64,000 nucleotides of DNA from Natrinema marinum (GCF_024296685.1 NZ_CP100763.1:310001-374000), one strand, 5' to 3'; shown: positions 1 through 11,821, counted from the stretch's first letter. Notes: generated by a model not told the origin, from the letters alone. Numbers and translations are program-made.

Positions 1-8
1 GTACTCAT
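1..8 (-). CDS. sdhB: Start of succinate dehydrogenase iron-sulfur subunit (partial)
   Basis: Only the first codons are inside the window: an ATG on the minus strand at 8-6 followed by codons for Ser and Thr. It begins one base after the sdhD stop codon, the spacing expected for the next gene of a haloarchaeal sdhCDBA operon. The product is inferred from operon order and not from the few bases visible. Confidence 0.5.
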
Positions 9-9
9 G

Positions 10-375
10 TTAGATCATCCCGTTCATCGTGAGCGCGACGTAGATGCCCTGTGCGACGAGGCCGACGCCGGCGATGACGAGTACTGCCAGCACGACTTTC
101 TTCTGCCCTCCCTCGAGGCCCTGATTGACCAGCGCGTTGTAGACGCCGTTGACGCCGTGGAACGCGGCGGTGATCAGGAACAGCACCATCGTGAGGAAGT
201 AGCCGATGTTCTCCATTCGGACCTGCGTCTGCATGAAGGTTACTTCGTACGCGTGGTTGACGAAGTGCAGGAGGAAGAAGTGAAACGCGAGAACGACGAC
301 CAGAAACGCCGCCGTGATGCGCTGGAGGAACCAGCGCGTGCCGCCGGGCGTGAAAGAGGAGTAGCGCTCCGCCAT
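10..375 (-). CDS. sdhD: Succinate dehydrogenase membrane anchor subunit SdhD
   Basis: This 121-residue protein has three hydrophobic segments (about residues 20-40, 58-78 and 92-116), as expected of the second small membrane anchor of succinate:quinone oxidoreductase. The N-terminal half carries an Arg-containing helix followed by His residues (FHFFLLHF), typical of quinone or heme contact helices in this family. It would hold the catalytic SdhAB pair on the membrane and pass electrons to menaquinone. The ATG overlaps the sdhC stop codon by one base (TGATG), and the stop lies one base from the next ATG, so it is clearly co-transcribed and probably translationally coupled. Confidence 0.88.
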   Translation of the reverse strand: MAERYSSFTPGGTRWFLQRITAAFLVVVLAFHFFLLHFVNHAYEVTFMQTQVRMENIGYFLTMVLFLITAAFHGVNGVYNALVNQGLEGGQKKVVLAVLVIAGVGLVAQGIYVALTMNGMI

Positions 376-806
376 CAGATCGACACCCCCGTGAGGAAAG
401 TCGGGACGCTCGCGACGGTGATCGCGCCCGTCAACACCAGTGACGCGTAGAAACTCTTGTCCTGCGAGTCCAGCCCGATGCCGAGGTCGACCATCAGCAG
501 GCGGAGCCCGTTCAGGATGTGGAAGACGGCCACCGCGAGCAGGCCGATCTCGAGGAGCCGGATGAGAAACAGGCTCTCGAGGCCCTGTAGCGTCGCGGTG
601 TACACGTTGACCGCTTCGCCGTCGACCATTGTCGTTTCGCCCTGTGCGCCACCAATAGAGGTACTCAGCACGGCGATGTGGGTAAACAGGTAGCCGATCA
701 ACACCCATCCGGTGAACTTGTGGAAGATCCACGCCCACATGCCGGCCGAGAACTCCTTCCAGCGGCCGAAGTCCTCAATGAGGCCGCGATTGTAAGACTG
801 ACTCAT
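375..806 (-). CDS. sdhC: Succinate dehydrogenase cytochrome b556 subunit SdhC
   Basis: This 143-residue membrane protein is the first gene of the sdh operon. After a soluble N-terminus ([13 protein letters not shown]) come three membrane helices. The first contains HKFTGWVL and a further His (FTHIAVL), suitable as heme b ligands. The third is followed by an N-G-L-R-L segment typical of SdhC. It forms the membrane anchor with SdhD. An open frame continues upstream to a non-ATG codon, but the ATG at 806 is chosen because homologues start with a short polar stretch and the upstream codons look non-coding. A TATA-like GATAAAAG lies about 45 nt upstream. Confidence 0.88.
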   Translation of the reverse strand: MSQSYNRGLIEDFGRWKEFSAGMWAWIFHKFTGWVLIGYLFTHIAVLSTSIGGAQGETTMVDGEAVNVYTATLQGLESLFLIRLLEIGLLAVAVFHILNGLRLLMVDLGIGLDSQDKSFYASLVLTGAITVASVPTFLTGVSI

Positions 807-977
807 ACGCTCATGTGGTCCGTTAGACCGTGGGGGTATAGAAGTTACTTTTATCGCTTCCACTGGACTCTCCCCACAGGGTAGAATTCACGGAAACGAA
901 ACCAAATTCCCGACAAATTCCGACTCTGTTCGGCCGAATCCTTTCGGATGTCCGACTTTTCCGCTGTCGGGCCTCGC

Positions 978-2063
978 TCAGAGATCCGATCGCGAACTCT
1001 CGGTCGTCCGCTCGCGCTCTAAGGCGGTGAGCGTGTCCGGCGAGAGGCCGACCAGATGGCACAGCGGGTTCCCGGGATAGACGACGGGGTTCTCGAGGAC
1101 GCCGACGATGAGGCCCGTAAAGGGTGCCTCGACGGTGACGATGTCCTCCTCCTCTTTGAACGGGTTGGTGATGGTACAGATGACCTCCCCTTCTTCGACG
1201 AGCGCGCCACGACCGCGTTTCATGTCGACGATGCCGCCCGCGTCGGCGCGGAGCCAAGTCTTCTCGTCGTCGCTGTCGATGACGGTCCGCCAGCCGGGCC
1301 AGTGGACCGACGACTCCCGGTGGAGGCCGAACTCGGCGAGGACGCTCGCGACGCCGGTGAGCGCGCGGTCGATCAGTCGCCGCTGGAATCGGTGGGCCTC
1401 GCCCATCTCGACGGTGATCGTGGGGATGCCGGCGTCGGTCGCTTCCCGCCGTAGCGTGCCCGACGGACCTTCGCCGGCGATGATGACGTTCGAACTGAAC
1501 GCTCTGGCGAGTCTGCTCACGCTCGAGCGGTCCATGTTCGCCCGGACGTGGAGCATGTTCGTTCGCCCGCGCGTAGACGTGTGGAAGTCGATGCCGAGGT
1601 CGCAGGGTTCGATGAAGTTCGTGTAGATCTGGTGGGCCATGCGCATGGCGCTGGTCGACCCCTCGCGGCCGGGAAACGACCGGTTCAGGTCCCGGTCGTA
1701 GATCGGGAGATACCGCTCCTGGGCGAGAAAGCCGGGGACGTTCATCACGGGCAGACAGATCAGCGTCCCGTGGAGTATGGAGTGATCCCAGTCGTGGGCC
1801 ACTTCGCGGACGACCTCGATGCCGTTCAACTCGTCGCCGTGGGCCGCCGCCGAGAGGAAGACCGTCGGTCCGGGTTGCTCGCCGTTGATCACCGTGACGG
1901 GAATCCGAACGGGGTCACCGAGGTACGTCTCGCTGATGCCGTAGCGGATGTTCGCCGATTCGCCGGGGTCAACCCGGCCGCCGTTGTACGTAAACACATC
2001 GTTCAAGGGTTCGGAGTTCGGTTCCCCGTCGGGCGGTTCGGTCGCGCCGGCGTCGTCGCTCAT
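978..2063 (-). CDS. Succinylglutamate desuccinylase/aspartoacylase family metallo-deacylase
   Basis: This 361-residue zinc carboxypeptidase-like protein belongs to the AstE/AspA family. The zinc-site signature HGDE is in the first third (AAAHGDELNG), followed by an Arg/Asn substrate motif (DLNRSFPG) and the third ligand region DFHT. The C-terminal 90 residues form a beta-barrel-like extension (GGIVDMKRGRGALVEEGEVI) common in the AstE-like subgroup. Such proteins remove acyl groups from N-acyl amino acids; the true substrate here is unknown. In haloarchaea this family often neighbours a RimK-like ligase, and one is found 2.9 kb away at 4932. An upstream in-frame GTG at 2069 is an alternative start. 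Confidence 0.82.
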   Translation of the reverse strand: MSDDAGATEPPDGEPNSEPLNDVFTYNGGRVDPGESANIRYGISETYLGDPVRIPVTVINGEQPGPTVFLSAAAHGDELNGIEVVREVAHDWDHSILHGTLICLPVMNVPGFLAQERYLPIYDRDLNRSFPGREGSTSAMRMAHQIYTNFIEPCDLGIDFHTSTRGRTNMLHVRANMDRSSVSRLARAFSSNVIIAGEGPSGTLRREATDAGIPTITVEMGEAHRFQRRLIDRALTGVASVLAEFGLHRESSVHWPGWRTVIDSDDEKTWLRADAGGIVDMKRGRGALVEEGEVICTITNPFKEEEDIVTVEAPFTGLIVGVLENPVVYPGNPLCHLVGLSPDTLTALERERTTESSRSDL

Positions 2064-2246
2064 ACCCACTCCTCCGGCGGCACGACCGTGAATCTTCCCC
2101 CTTCCGGGCCCGAAAGTGCACCTTCGAGCGCTCTCGAGCGGTTCCGTGTCGCTTTTTCCGGAGAAAACTGGTTACACTCGAACAACGACGATCGGAATCT
2201 GGGACTGTGGGCATACGTTTTGTATCTGGCCGCAGTATAGTCACCT

Positions 2247-2999
2247 ATGCAAATTCGTGAGGCAACTACCGACGACACTGACGCGATTCGGTCGATCGCA
2301 CACGAGTCGCTCAACTCCACGTACACCGCCTTCCTCGACGAGGACACCATCGACGATGCGGTCGACCAGTGGTACGGCGAGTCGTTCGCGGACGAGCTCG
2401 CGGACGATCGACTGCTCTCTCTGGTCGTCGAACGAGACGGTGCGGTCGTCGGCTTCTCCCAGAGCGAACTGGTCGGCCAGCGGGCGAACACCGGCCACCT
2501 TCTCTGGTTGCACATCCATCCCGACCACCGCGATGGCGGCACCGGCATCCGACTGCTCGTCCGAACCCGCGAGGCGCTGTTAGAGGAGGGAGCGTCGGCG
2601 ATCCAGTGTTTCGTCCTCGCGGACAACGAGGGCGGCAACCAGTTCTACCGCGACCACGGCTTCGAGCAGGCCGGCCAGCGAGAGGTCGAGATCGGCGACG
2701 AAACGTTCACCGAGAACGTCTACGTCGAGAGCGACCTCGAGGGCGACGGCGAGTGGGGCGCGATCGACGAGGTTGTTGCCGACGGCGAGACGGTCTACGT
2801 GAGCTACGGCGAGGCCGCCCGCGGATCGAAGGCACCGTTTTACACGGCCTACCGGACGGAGGATCGGGCCGATCGCTACGCCTGGTTCTGCGGGAACTGC
2901 GATTCGATCGACAATGCGATGGACGCCATGGGCCGAATCGAGTGTAACGACTGCGGGAACCGCCGGAAAGCGACCCGGTGGGACGCCTCGTACATGTAA
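2247..2999 (+). CDS. GNAT N-acetyltransferase with C-terminal CxxC domain (DUF5816-like)
   Basis: The 250-residue protein has two parts. Residues 1-150 are a GNAT acetyltransferase: the beta4-alpha3 acetyl-CoA region is seen as LHIHPDHRDGGTGIRLL, with a typical C-terminal NQFYRDHGFEQAG. Residues about 168-250 form a separate module with two CxxC pairs (CGNC and CNDC) and a conserved tail RWDASYM, which I take to be the haloarchaeal DUF5816 zinc-binding-like domain. The substrate is unknown. The module could bind protein or nucleic acid, but that is inference. The ATG at 2247 follows a weak TATA-like element by about 26 nt, so the message is probably leaderless. Confidence 0.85.
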   Translation: MQIREATTDDTDAIRSIAHESLNSTYTAFLDEDTIDDAVDQWYGESFADELADDRLLSLVVERDGAVVGFSQSELVGQRANTGHLLWLHIHPDHRDGGTGIRLLVRTREALLEEGASAIQCFVLADNEGGNQFYRDHGFEQAGQREVEIGDETFTENVYVESDLEGDGEWGAIDEVVADGETVYVSYGEAARGSKAPFYTAYRTEDRADRYAWFCGNCDSIDNAMDAMGRIECNDCGNRRKATRWDASYM

Positions 3000-3353
3000 G
3001 CCGATTCCCGGCCGCCGGTTCGCTCGCTCCTACGTTCGATCCGAGTCCGCCGATCGATCGGTGGATGACACTCGCGCTCGTCTCGTTCCGTTTTGGTCGT
3101 CGGTCCTCTCGTACGGAGTGCCTTCCGCCGTTTGAACCACGTTACCGACGGCGGTCGCGTCCGATCCGCTCGGACCGCGGTTTCGGCCGCCTTCCGTGGC
3201 GCGAACGCGACTGTCCCCCGTTCGTTACAGTCGGTTTCCGTCAGTTGTCCCCGCATTACAATTGGTCGATCCCGCGATGCCGAGAGTACGATAGTCGCTA
3301 TCGGCTGTACCGTCGGGCGGACACCGCGCGTCTCATCGCACCCATTACGTCGA
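3000..3353. other. Intergenic stretch without recognised gene
   Basis: This 354-base gap lies between the acetyltransferase and the flippase gene. The flippase frame stays open back to 3093, but codon usage there is unlike coding sequence of this genome and the residues do not resemble the family, so I treat it as non-coding. I see no tRNA, terminator-like hairpin or repeat. Confidence 0.5.
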
Positions 3354-4823
3354 ATGAACAGGGAGGATCACATCGTTCACGGCTTCAAGGCAACGCTCGT
3401 TGCGCGCGCGATCTACATGATCTCGAGCGCGCTGTTGATGATCGTACTGGCGCGGTACCTGCTCGACCCGGACGGGTACGGCGCGCTGTACTGGGCGATC
3501 GGGGTGTTAGCGATCGTCCAGTTGTTCGCCGATCTGGGGCTCTCGCGGTCCGTCGCTCGGTACCTCTCGGAGTATCGCGAGACGGATCCGGGGCAGGTAC
3601 CGCACCTCCTCAAGACGACGGTCACGGCTAAACTGGTCCTGATCGCGTTCGTCACGTACGTCCTCTTGCTGTTCCACGAGTGGCTCGCGAGCGCCCTCGG
3701 CGAACCGGGCGCGGCGCCGTTTCTCGCGGCCGGGGCCCTCTATCTCGTCGCCTACTCGGCCAGCACCTTCTCGCAGGTGGCGTTTCAGGGATTCAACCAC
3801 CTCGGCTACAGCGCCATCGTGCAGGCGATCAGCGGCGCGGGTCGGCTACTCTTCGCCGTCGTGTTCGTCCTCGCGGGCCTCGGGGCGCTGGGGGCCTTCT
3901 TCGGCTACGTCGTCGGCTACGCCCTCGCCGGCGCCATCGGTCTCGGGATCCTCTACTACGGCTTCTTCAGGCGGTACGAGACGGCCGACGAGTACGAGGA
4001 CGGCCTCTCGCGTCGGCTGCTCGAGTACAGCGTGCCGCTGACGGCGACCCAGAGCGCGAACGTCATCGACAAGCAGATCGACATCGTGCTGGTCGGGCTG
4101 TTCTTGAACCCCGCCGCGGTGGCGTTCTACACGCTCGCAAAGCAGATCACGGACTTCGTCCTCGCGCCCGCGGCGTCGCTCGGCTTCACCATCTCGCCGA
4201 ACTTCGGCGAGCAGAAAGCCGCCGACGAACTCGCCGAAGCCAGGCGGATCTACGAGAAATCGCTGACGAACGTCCTGTTGCTCTACATCCCGGCCGCGGC
4301 TGGCCTGGCGATCGTCGCGGGGCCGTTCCTGACGATGGTCTTCGGGCAGGACTACGCGGCCGCGGTGCCCGTCCTGCAGGTGCTCGCTGGCTTCGTCGTG
4401 TTGCAGGCGATCACGAACCTGACCAGCGACAGTCTGGACTACCTCGGGCGCGCTCGGGCCCGCGCGGTCGCGAAGGGGGTGACGGCGCTTGCGAACCTCT
4501 GTCTGAACATCGTGTTGATCCCCCGGATCGGGGTCGTCGGCGCGGCGATCGCGACGGTCGGGACCCACTCGGTGTACGTCGCAGTCAACCTCTACGTCGT
4601 CCACACCGAACTCTCGCTGAACGTGACGCGGCTCGCCCGCACCACGGGGCTCATCTGTGCCATCACGGGCGTGATGGCGGTCGCCGTGTTGCTCGTGACG
4701 CCGATGGTCTCGAGTCTGGTGATGCTGGTCGGTGCGATCGCGCTCGGAGCGGTTACCTGGGCCGTGCTGGCGGTGCTGAGCGGGCTGGTCGATCCGCGAC
4801 AGGTTCGGTCGGTGATCGGCTGA
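3354..4823 (+). CDS. Polysaccharide flippase (MATE/MOP superfamily, Wzx-like)
   Basis: This 489-residue integral membrane protein has about 14 hydrophobic segments and the features of the oligosaccharide flippase family. The N-terminus runs into an amphipathic first helix (GFKATLVARAIYMISSALL), followed by GLSRSVARYLSEY, a loop often seen after helix 2, and a long cytosolic stretch before the second half. It would flip lipid-linked sugars across the cytoplasmic membrane for S-layer glycan or exopolysaccharide assembly. No glycosyltransferase gene adjoins it, so the pathway cannot be told. The start at 3354 (MNREDH) is chosen because the upstream in-frame extension is not coding-like. Confidence 0.85.
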   Translation: MNREDHIVHGFKATLVARAIYMISSALLMIVLARYLLDPDGYGALYWAIGVLAIVQLFADLGLSRSVARYLSEYRETDPGQVPHLLKTTVTAKLVLIAFVTYVLLLFHEWLASALGEPGAAPFLAAGALYLVAYSASTFSQVAFQGFNHLGYSAIVQAISGAGRLLFAVVFVLAGLGALGAFFGYVVGYALAGAIGLGILYYGFFRRYETADEYEDGLSRRLLEYSVPLTATQSANVIDKQIDIVLVGLFLNPAAVAFYTLAKQITDFVLAPAASLGFTISPNFGEQKAADELAEARRIYEKSLTNVLLLYIPAAAGLAIVAGPFLTMVFGQDYAAAVPVLQVLAGFVVLQAITNLTSDSLDYLGRARARAVAKGVTALANLCLNIVLIPRIGVVGAAIATVGTHSVYVAVNLYVVHTELSLNVTRLARTTGLICAITGVMAVAVLLVTPMVSSLVMLVGAIALGAVTWAVLAVLSGLVDPRQVRSVIG

Positions 4824-4900
4824 GTCGCCTCGAGTCGAAGACCGGTATCGTCCGGCGTCGGAACGGTACGGTGACGAACAGGAAATGAGTCGACTATCAA

Positions 4901-4908
4901 TATTTATC
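4901..4908 (+). promoter_or_regulatory. TATA-like box for the RimK-like gene
   Basis: TATTTATC is centred about 27 nt before the ATG at 4932, the spacing of a leaderless haloarchaeal promoter. No Shine-Dalgarno sequence precedes the ATG. Confidence 0.6.
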
Positions 4909-4931
4909 CGACGGCTCAGCATCTAGTCGCT

Positions 4932-6275
4932 ATGGTCGGTGCCGATCCCGTGACTGTCGGGGTATTGAGCCTTCATACGAGCAAGGAAACGAAAGCGATT
5001 CTCAACGCGGCCGAGGAACTCGGCCACGACACGGAGTGGCTTCGATCCGAGAACACGTCGATCAGCGTCGAAGACGGGAGCCCGGTCCTCGAGCCGGCGG
5101 TCGATGTGATCGCGAATCGGATGCTGCTGTCGAACACCGAACAGCCCGCCGAGGAGCTCGGGCTCGTCAACGCGTTCTCACAGCTCGTCCCGACGCTCAA
5201 CGAGCCGAGCGCGGTGATGACGGCGATGCACAAGCTCTCGACGGCGACCGCGCTCGCGTCGGACGACGTGCGGACGCCCGACGTCACCCTCGCGCTCAGC
5301 GCTGAGGTGTTGAACGCCGCGCGGGACCGATACGGCGAGGAAGCGGTATACAAGACCGCGATCGGCACGCACGGTGGGGGAACGTGGAAGGTCGGCCCCG
5401 ACGATCCGATCAACGCCAAGGTGGGCAACCGATACGCCTTCTTACAGGAACTCGTCGATCAGGAAGACGTGCCTAATCGCGACCTGCGCGTCTACGTCGT
5501 CGGCGACGAGATCGTCGGTGCGATGTACCGCTACGCGCCGGACAACGACTGGCGGACCAACGTCGCGCTCGGCGGCTCGGTCGAGGACGCGACCGACGAT
5601 CTCCCCGAGGAGGCCGCCGAGATGGCGCGCCGAGCGGCGAACGTCGTCGGTCTCGACTACGCCGGCGTCGACCTCGTCGAGGGCGACGAGGGCTGGTTCG
5701 TCCTCGAGGTCAACCCGACGGCGGGGTTCAAAGGGCTCTACGAAGCCACACAGGTCAGTCCCGCACCGTATATCGCCAAGCTGGCGATCGAACGCGCTGG
5801 CGGCGAGGTCGACGACGAGCGCGTCCAGGACCTCGCGAACGTCCTCGACGACTCCCGGCCGACGGCTCAGCCGTCCGGATCGGTCACGCAGGACACCGAA
5901 CCGGCCGTGATCGGCTACACCGAGGAGGTCGTCCTCTCGGGGACCAGCGGCTCGAAATCGGTACTCGCCAAGTCGGACACGGGCGCGACGCGGACGAGCA
6001 TCGACACCGGACTCGCCGCCGACATCGGCGCCGGCCCGATCAAGTCGATCACCCGCATCCGCTCGGGGAGCAGCAAGCAGTCCAAGAGCCGTCCCGTCGT
6101 CGATGTCGTCGTCGGCGTCGGCGGGAACCAACACACGGTCACGGCCAGCGTCGAAGATCGCAGCCACATGGACTACCCCGTCTTGCTCGGCCGGGATATC
6201 CTCGAGAACTATCAGGTCGATGTGAGCCGCCGAATCGATAGCGACAGCGGCGATACGCCCGAAGAAGAGGAGTGA
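4932..6275 (+). CDS. RimK-like ATP-grasp glutamate ligase fused to a RimB-like retropepsin protease domain
   Basis: The 447-residue protein combines two activities. Residues about 1-290 are a RimK-family ATP-grasp ligase: a Lys in the ATP site (YKTAIGTHGGGTWKVG), a hinge segment (FLQELVDQ) and the metal-binding end FVLEVNPTAGFKGLYEA. Residues about 315-435 match the putative ATP-dependent zinc protease family (PF05618, RimB), which has a retropepsin-type active site, seen here as KSDTGATRTS, and a conserved HMDYPVLLGRDIL. RimK adds glutamates to proteins or small molecules; RimB is linked to it in bacterial rimABK operons. The fusion suggests that ligation and trimming are coupled. The target in haloarchaea is unknown. 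Confidence 0.85.
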   Translation: MVGADPVTVGVLSLHTSKETKAILNAAEELGHDTEWLRSENTSISVEDGSPVLEPAVDVIANRMLLSNTEQPAEELGLVNAFSQLVPTLNEPSAVMTAMHKLSTATALASDDVRTPDVTLALSAEVLNAARDRYGEEAVYKTAIGTHGGGTWKVGPDDPINAKVGNRYAFLQELVDQEDVPNRDLRVYVVGDEIVGAMYRYAPDNDWRTNVALGGSVEDATDDLPEEAAEMARRAANVVGLDYAGVDLVEGDEGWFVLEVNPTAGFKGLYEATQVSPAPYIAKLAIERAGGEVDDERVQDLANVLDDSRPTAQPSGSVTQDTEPAVIGYTEEVVLSGTSGSKSVLAKSDTGATRTSIDTGLAADIGAGPIKSITRIRSGSSKQSKSRPVVDVVVGVGGNQHTVTASVEDRSHMDYPVLLGRDILENYQVDVSRRIDSDSGDTPEEEE

Positions 6276-8927
<2,652 letters not shown>

Positions 8928-9096
8928 GCGGCGGTCGCCCTCACTCGCCGTTCCGCCTGTCGGCGGTATCGCTCAAGTCGTCTCGCCGACCTCGTTCCGG
9001 CGGGAACCGCTTCACGGCGCACGCTACAGGTAGTACGCTATTACTGGAGTCGACCGATACCGCATTCGATCGGTGACGATCCTTCGCCCGACGATG

Positions 9097-9687
9097 TCAG
9101 TCCGATTCGTACTCGGCCCAGATATATCGCGTCGCGGTGCTTCGATGCGGTCGCCACGGTTCGGCGATCTCGCGCATCTCTCCGCGGCTTAGTTCGTCCC
9201 CGTCTCCGTACAGTTGCTCGATCCCGCGGCGAACGGCGAGGTCGCCGAGCGGGAGGATATCGGGGCGCTCGAGGACGAACAGGAGGTACATCCGCGCCGT
9301 CCACGCGCCGATCCCCTTGATCTCCGTGAGGAGTTCGATGACCTCCTCGTCTGTGTGCGAGGCGAGCCCCGCTCGCGTGTAGTCACGCTCCTGAAACGCG
9401 CGGGCGGCGTTTCGGAGGTACTCGATTTTCATCCTCGAGAGCCCAGCGTCCCGGAGCGCCGCGTCCTCCGCGGCTAGCACGGCCTCCGGGGTCACGTCAC
9501 CGTCGAGGAGGTCGAACACGCGCTCCCGAACGGCCGCTGCGCTCGCCGTCGAGAGCTGCTGGTTGATGATCGAGATACAGAGCCGTTCGTACTCGGTCCA
9601 GTCCGGTTCGACGTACGGATCGTGTCGGTCGATCAGGCCCGCCATCACGGGGTCCTGTCGGAGGACGGCGTGTGCCTCGTCTCTCAT
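9097..9687 (-). CDS. AlkA-like DNA-3-methyladenine glycosylase (HhH-GPD)
   Basis: This 196-residue base-excision repair glycosylase has the helix-hairpin-helix segment LLTEIKGIGAWTARMYLLF and the following catalytic Asp in LPLGDLAVRRG. The N-terminal half contains ERLCISIINQQLS, the helix that starts the HhH-GPD fold in AlkA-like proteins. There is no Fe-S cluster loop at the C-terminus (ends RYIWAEYESD), which argues against Nth/MutY. It would excise alkylated purines. It lies 85 nt downstream of... the minus-strand flavoprotein gene is on its upstream side, but the two need not be related in function. Confidence 0.87.
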   Translation of the reverse strand: MRDEAHAVLRQDPVMAGLIDRHDPYVEPDWTEYERLCISIINQQLSTASAAAVRERVFDLLDGDVTPEAVLAAEDAALRDAGLSRMKIEYLRNAARAFQERDYTRAGLASHTDEEVIELLTEIKGIGAWTARMYLLFVLERPDILPLGDLAVRRGIEQLYGDGDELSRGEMREIAEPWRPHRSTATRYIWAEYESD

Positions 9688-9772
9688 GGGAAGGGGATAC
9701 GAGAGTACAGGACCGAGAACGCATATGCGTCCCGGTTAGCGCCGACCGACTGGGCTCGTATGCACGCGCTCG

Positions 9773-11653
9773 CTACTCGAGGTGGTGATAGTCGAGTTCG
9801 TACCCCTCCGCGAGCGCCTCCCGAACCGGTTCGCTGGGCTCGCCCACGCCGCGCCGGGTAATCGACAGGTCGCCGGTATCGGCGTCGACGACCAGATTCA
9901 CCCGCCAGTCGGACTTCGTCTCGGGGTAGTCCGTCCGGTAGTGCGCGCCGCGGGACTCGGTTCGCTCGAGCGCCGCCCGAAGCATCGCCTCGGCGACGGT
10001 GAGACTCGCCGAGAGGTCGACGGCGTACTCGAACGATTTCGACGTGCGGCCGCCGTCGACGCGGAGGTCGGTCGTCCGTTCCCGGAGGGCCGCGAGTTTC
10101 TCGAGGCCCGCCCGGAGCCCCGCCTCGTCGCGGAGGATGCCGGCGTGCTCCCAGAGCAGGTCGCCGAGTTCGTGGAGGAGTTCCGTCGGCGTGACGGTGC
10201 CGTCCGAGGCGGCGAGGGCCCGGTGGGCGCGGAACTCGCGTTCGGCCAGCGCCCGCTGACCGTCGGTGACGCCGGGCTCTTCGTCGGCTCGCGTCACCGC
10301 GCTCGCGACGTGGTCGCCGACGAGTTTACCGATCGCGACGGTTTCGGCGAGCGAATTCCCGCCCAGTCGGTTCGCGCCGTGGACGCCGGCGACCGTCTCG
10401 CCGACGGCGTAAAGGCCCTCGACGCCGGTCTCGCCCGTCCGGAAGTCGATGTCGACGCCGCCCATCGTGTAGTGTGCGGTCGGCGCGACCGTCATCGGCT
10501 CTGCGGTGATATCGACGCCGAGGGAGTCGAACCGTTCGACCATCGAGGGCAATCGCTCGCGGATGTACTCGGACTCTCGATGGGTGATATCGAGGAAGAC
10601 GCCGCCGTCGTCGGTTCCCCGCCCCTCGCGGACCTCTTGGGCGATGGCTCGAGCGACGACATCGCGGGCGTCGAGTTCCATCTGATCCGGCGAGTAGCGC
10701 TCCATGAACCGCTCCCCGTCGGCGTTGTAGAGTCGGCCGCCCTCGCCGCGGACCGCCTCGGTGACGAGTCGGCCGTCCCACTCCTCGCCGTAGCGCTCGC
10801 CGACCATCCCGGTCGGATGGAACTGGACGAACTCGAGGTCGAGCAGCCGCGCGCCGGCCTCGAGCGCCAGCGCCTGACCGTCGCCGTTGTTCTCGTCGTC
10901 CCGCGAGGAGTGGCGGTGGTAGAGCGCGGAGAACCCGCCGGCCGCGAGCACGACGTGGTTCGTCCGGAACAACAGCCCCTCGCCGGTCTCCATGTCGAAG
11001 CCGACGGCGCCGTCGACGCGTTCGCCGTCGGAGAGCAGCCGCGTGATCATCACGTTCTCGCGATAGGGGATCTCCAACTCGCGAGCGCGGCCGACGAGCG
11101 TCTCGAGCATGGCCTCGCCGGTTCGGTCGCCGACGAAACAGGTGCGCCGGTAGGACTGGGCGCCGAAGTAGCGCTGGTTGATCGCCCCGTCGTCCGTTCG
11201 ATCGAACGGCATTCCCCACTCGTCGAGTTCACGGATGCGGTCGGGCATCTCTCGCGCCGTCAGTTCGACGGCCTCGGGGTCGTTCAGGTGGTGGCCCTCG
11301 GTGAGCGTGTCCGCCGCGTGGATCGGCCAGTCGTCCTCGGGGTCGAGCGAGCCGAGCGCGGCGTTGACGCCGCCGGCCGCCCACGTGGTGTGGGCGTCGC
11401 CGTGGTCACGCTTGCCGATCACGAGCGGTTCGATCCCCGACTCGGCGATCTCGATCGCGACGCGAGCGCCGGCCGCGCCTGCGCCGATGACGAGTACGGG
11501 CGTCGTCACGATTTCGTACTCGAGCTCGTCGGTCGACTCCGGATCGGCGTCGGTCTCGATGCGGCTCTCGAGGCCGCCAGCGGGCCGTCCGCGACCCGTC
11601 GCTCGGCGATCGCCGGCCGTCGGTCCGTGGCTGTCGGACGGTGTTTCTGTCAT
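9773..11653 (-). CDS. FAD-dependent fumarate reductase/L-aspartate oxidase-type flavoprotein
   Basis: The 626-residue protein has the fumarate reductase/succinate dehydrogenase/NadB flavoprotein fold. A Rossmann FAD motif lies near residue 60 (VLVIGAGAAGARVAIE). HTTWAAGGVNAALG, FVQFHPTG, an RGEGG loop carrying the active-site Arg, and HGANRLGGNSLAE follow in order. The C-terminal helical domain is present (TVTPTELLHELGDLL onward). It oxidises or reduces a dicarboxylate. No iron-sulfur or membrane partner gene is beside it and no nadA/nadC is adjacent, so it may be a soluble L-aspartate oxidase or an orphan fumarate reductase-like enzyme. The ATG at 11653 is chosen; upstream codons run through a promoter-like region. 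Confidence 0.82.
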   Translation of the reverse strand: MTETPSDSHGPTAGDRRATGRGRPAGGLESRIETDADPESTDELEYEIVTTPVLVIGAGAAGARVAIEIAESGIEPLVIGKRDHGDAHTTWAAGGVNAALGSLDPEDDWPIHAADTLTEGHHLNDPEAVELTAREMPDRIRELDEWGMPFDRTDDGAINQRYFGAQSYRRTCFVGDRTGEAMLETLVGRARELEIPYRENVMITRLLSDGERVDGAVGFDMETGEGLLFRTNHVVLAAGGFSALYHRHSSRDDENNGDGQALALEAGARLLDLEFVQFHPTGMVGERYGEEWDGRLVTEAVRGEGGRLYNADGERFMERYSPDQMELDARDVVARAIAQEVREGRGTDDGGVFLDITHRESEYIRERLPSMVERFDSLGVDITAEPMTVAPTAHYTMGGVDIDFRTGETGVEGLYAVGETVAGVHGANRLGGNSLAETVAIGKLVGDHVASAVTRADEEPGVTDGQRALAEREFRAHRALAASDGTVTPTELLHELGDLLWEHAGILRDEAGLRAGLEKLAALRERTTDLRVDGGRTSKSFEYAVDLSASLTVAEAMLRAALERTESRGAHYRTDYPETKSDWRVNLVVDADTGDLSITRRGVGEPSEPVREALAEGYELDYHHLE

Positions 11654-11821
11654 CACTGTTAGGTTAGTGCCGGCCGCGTTTAGCCCCGTTCCCGAACAGT
11701 GCAAAGCAGCGTACGAGGGCCCTCAGTCGGCTGATTTGCCGACTTCGGGCGTGCAATTCGAGCGGAAAACGAGACCGCACACGAACGGTCGATCGTCCGC
11801 CGACGATCGCGGCGGTACCGA

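Noticed and set aside
9782..11662. A 626-codon plus-strand open frame opposite the flavoprotein gene
   Set aside because: Antisense shadow. The minus-strand protein has full FAD and active-site motifs.
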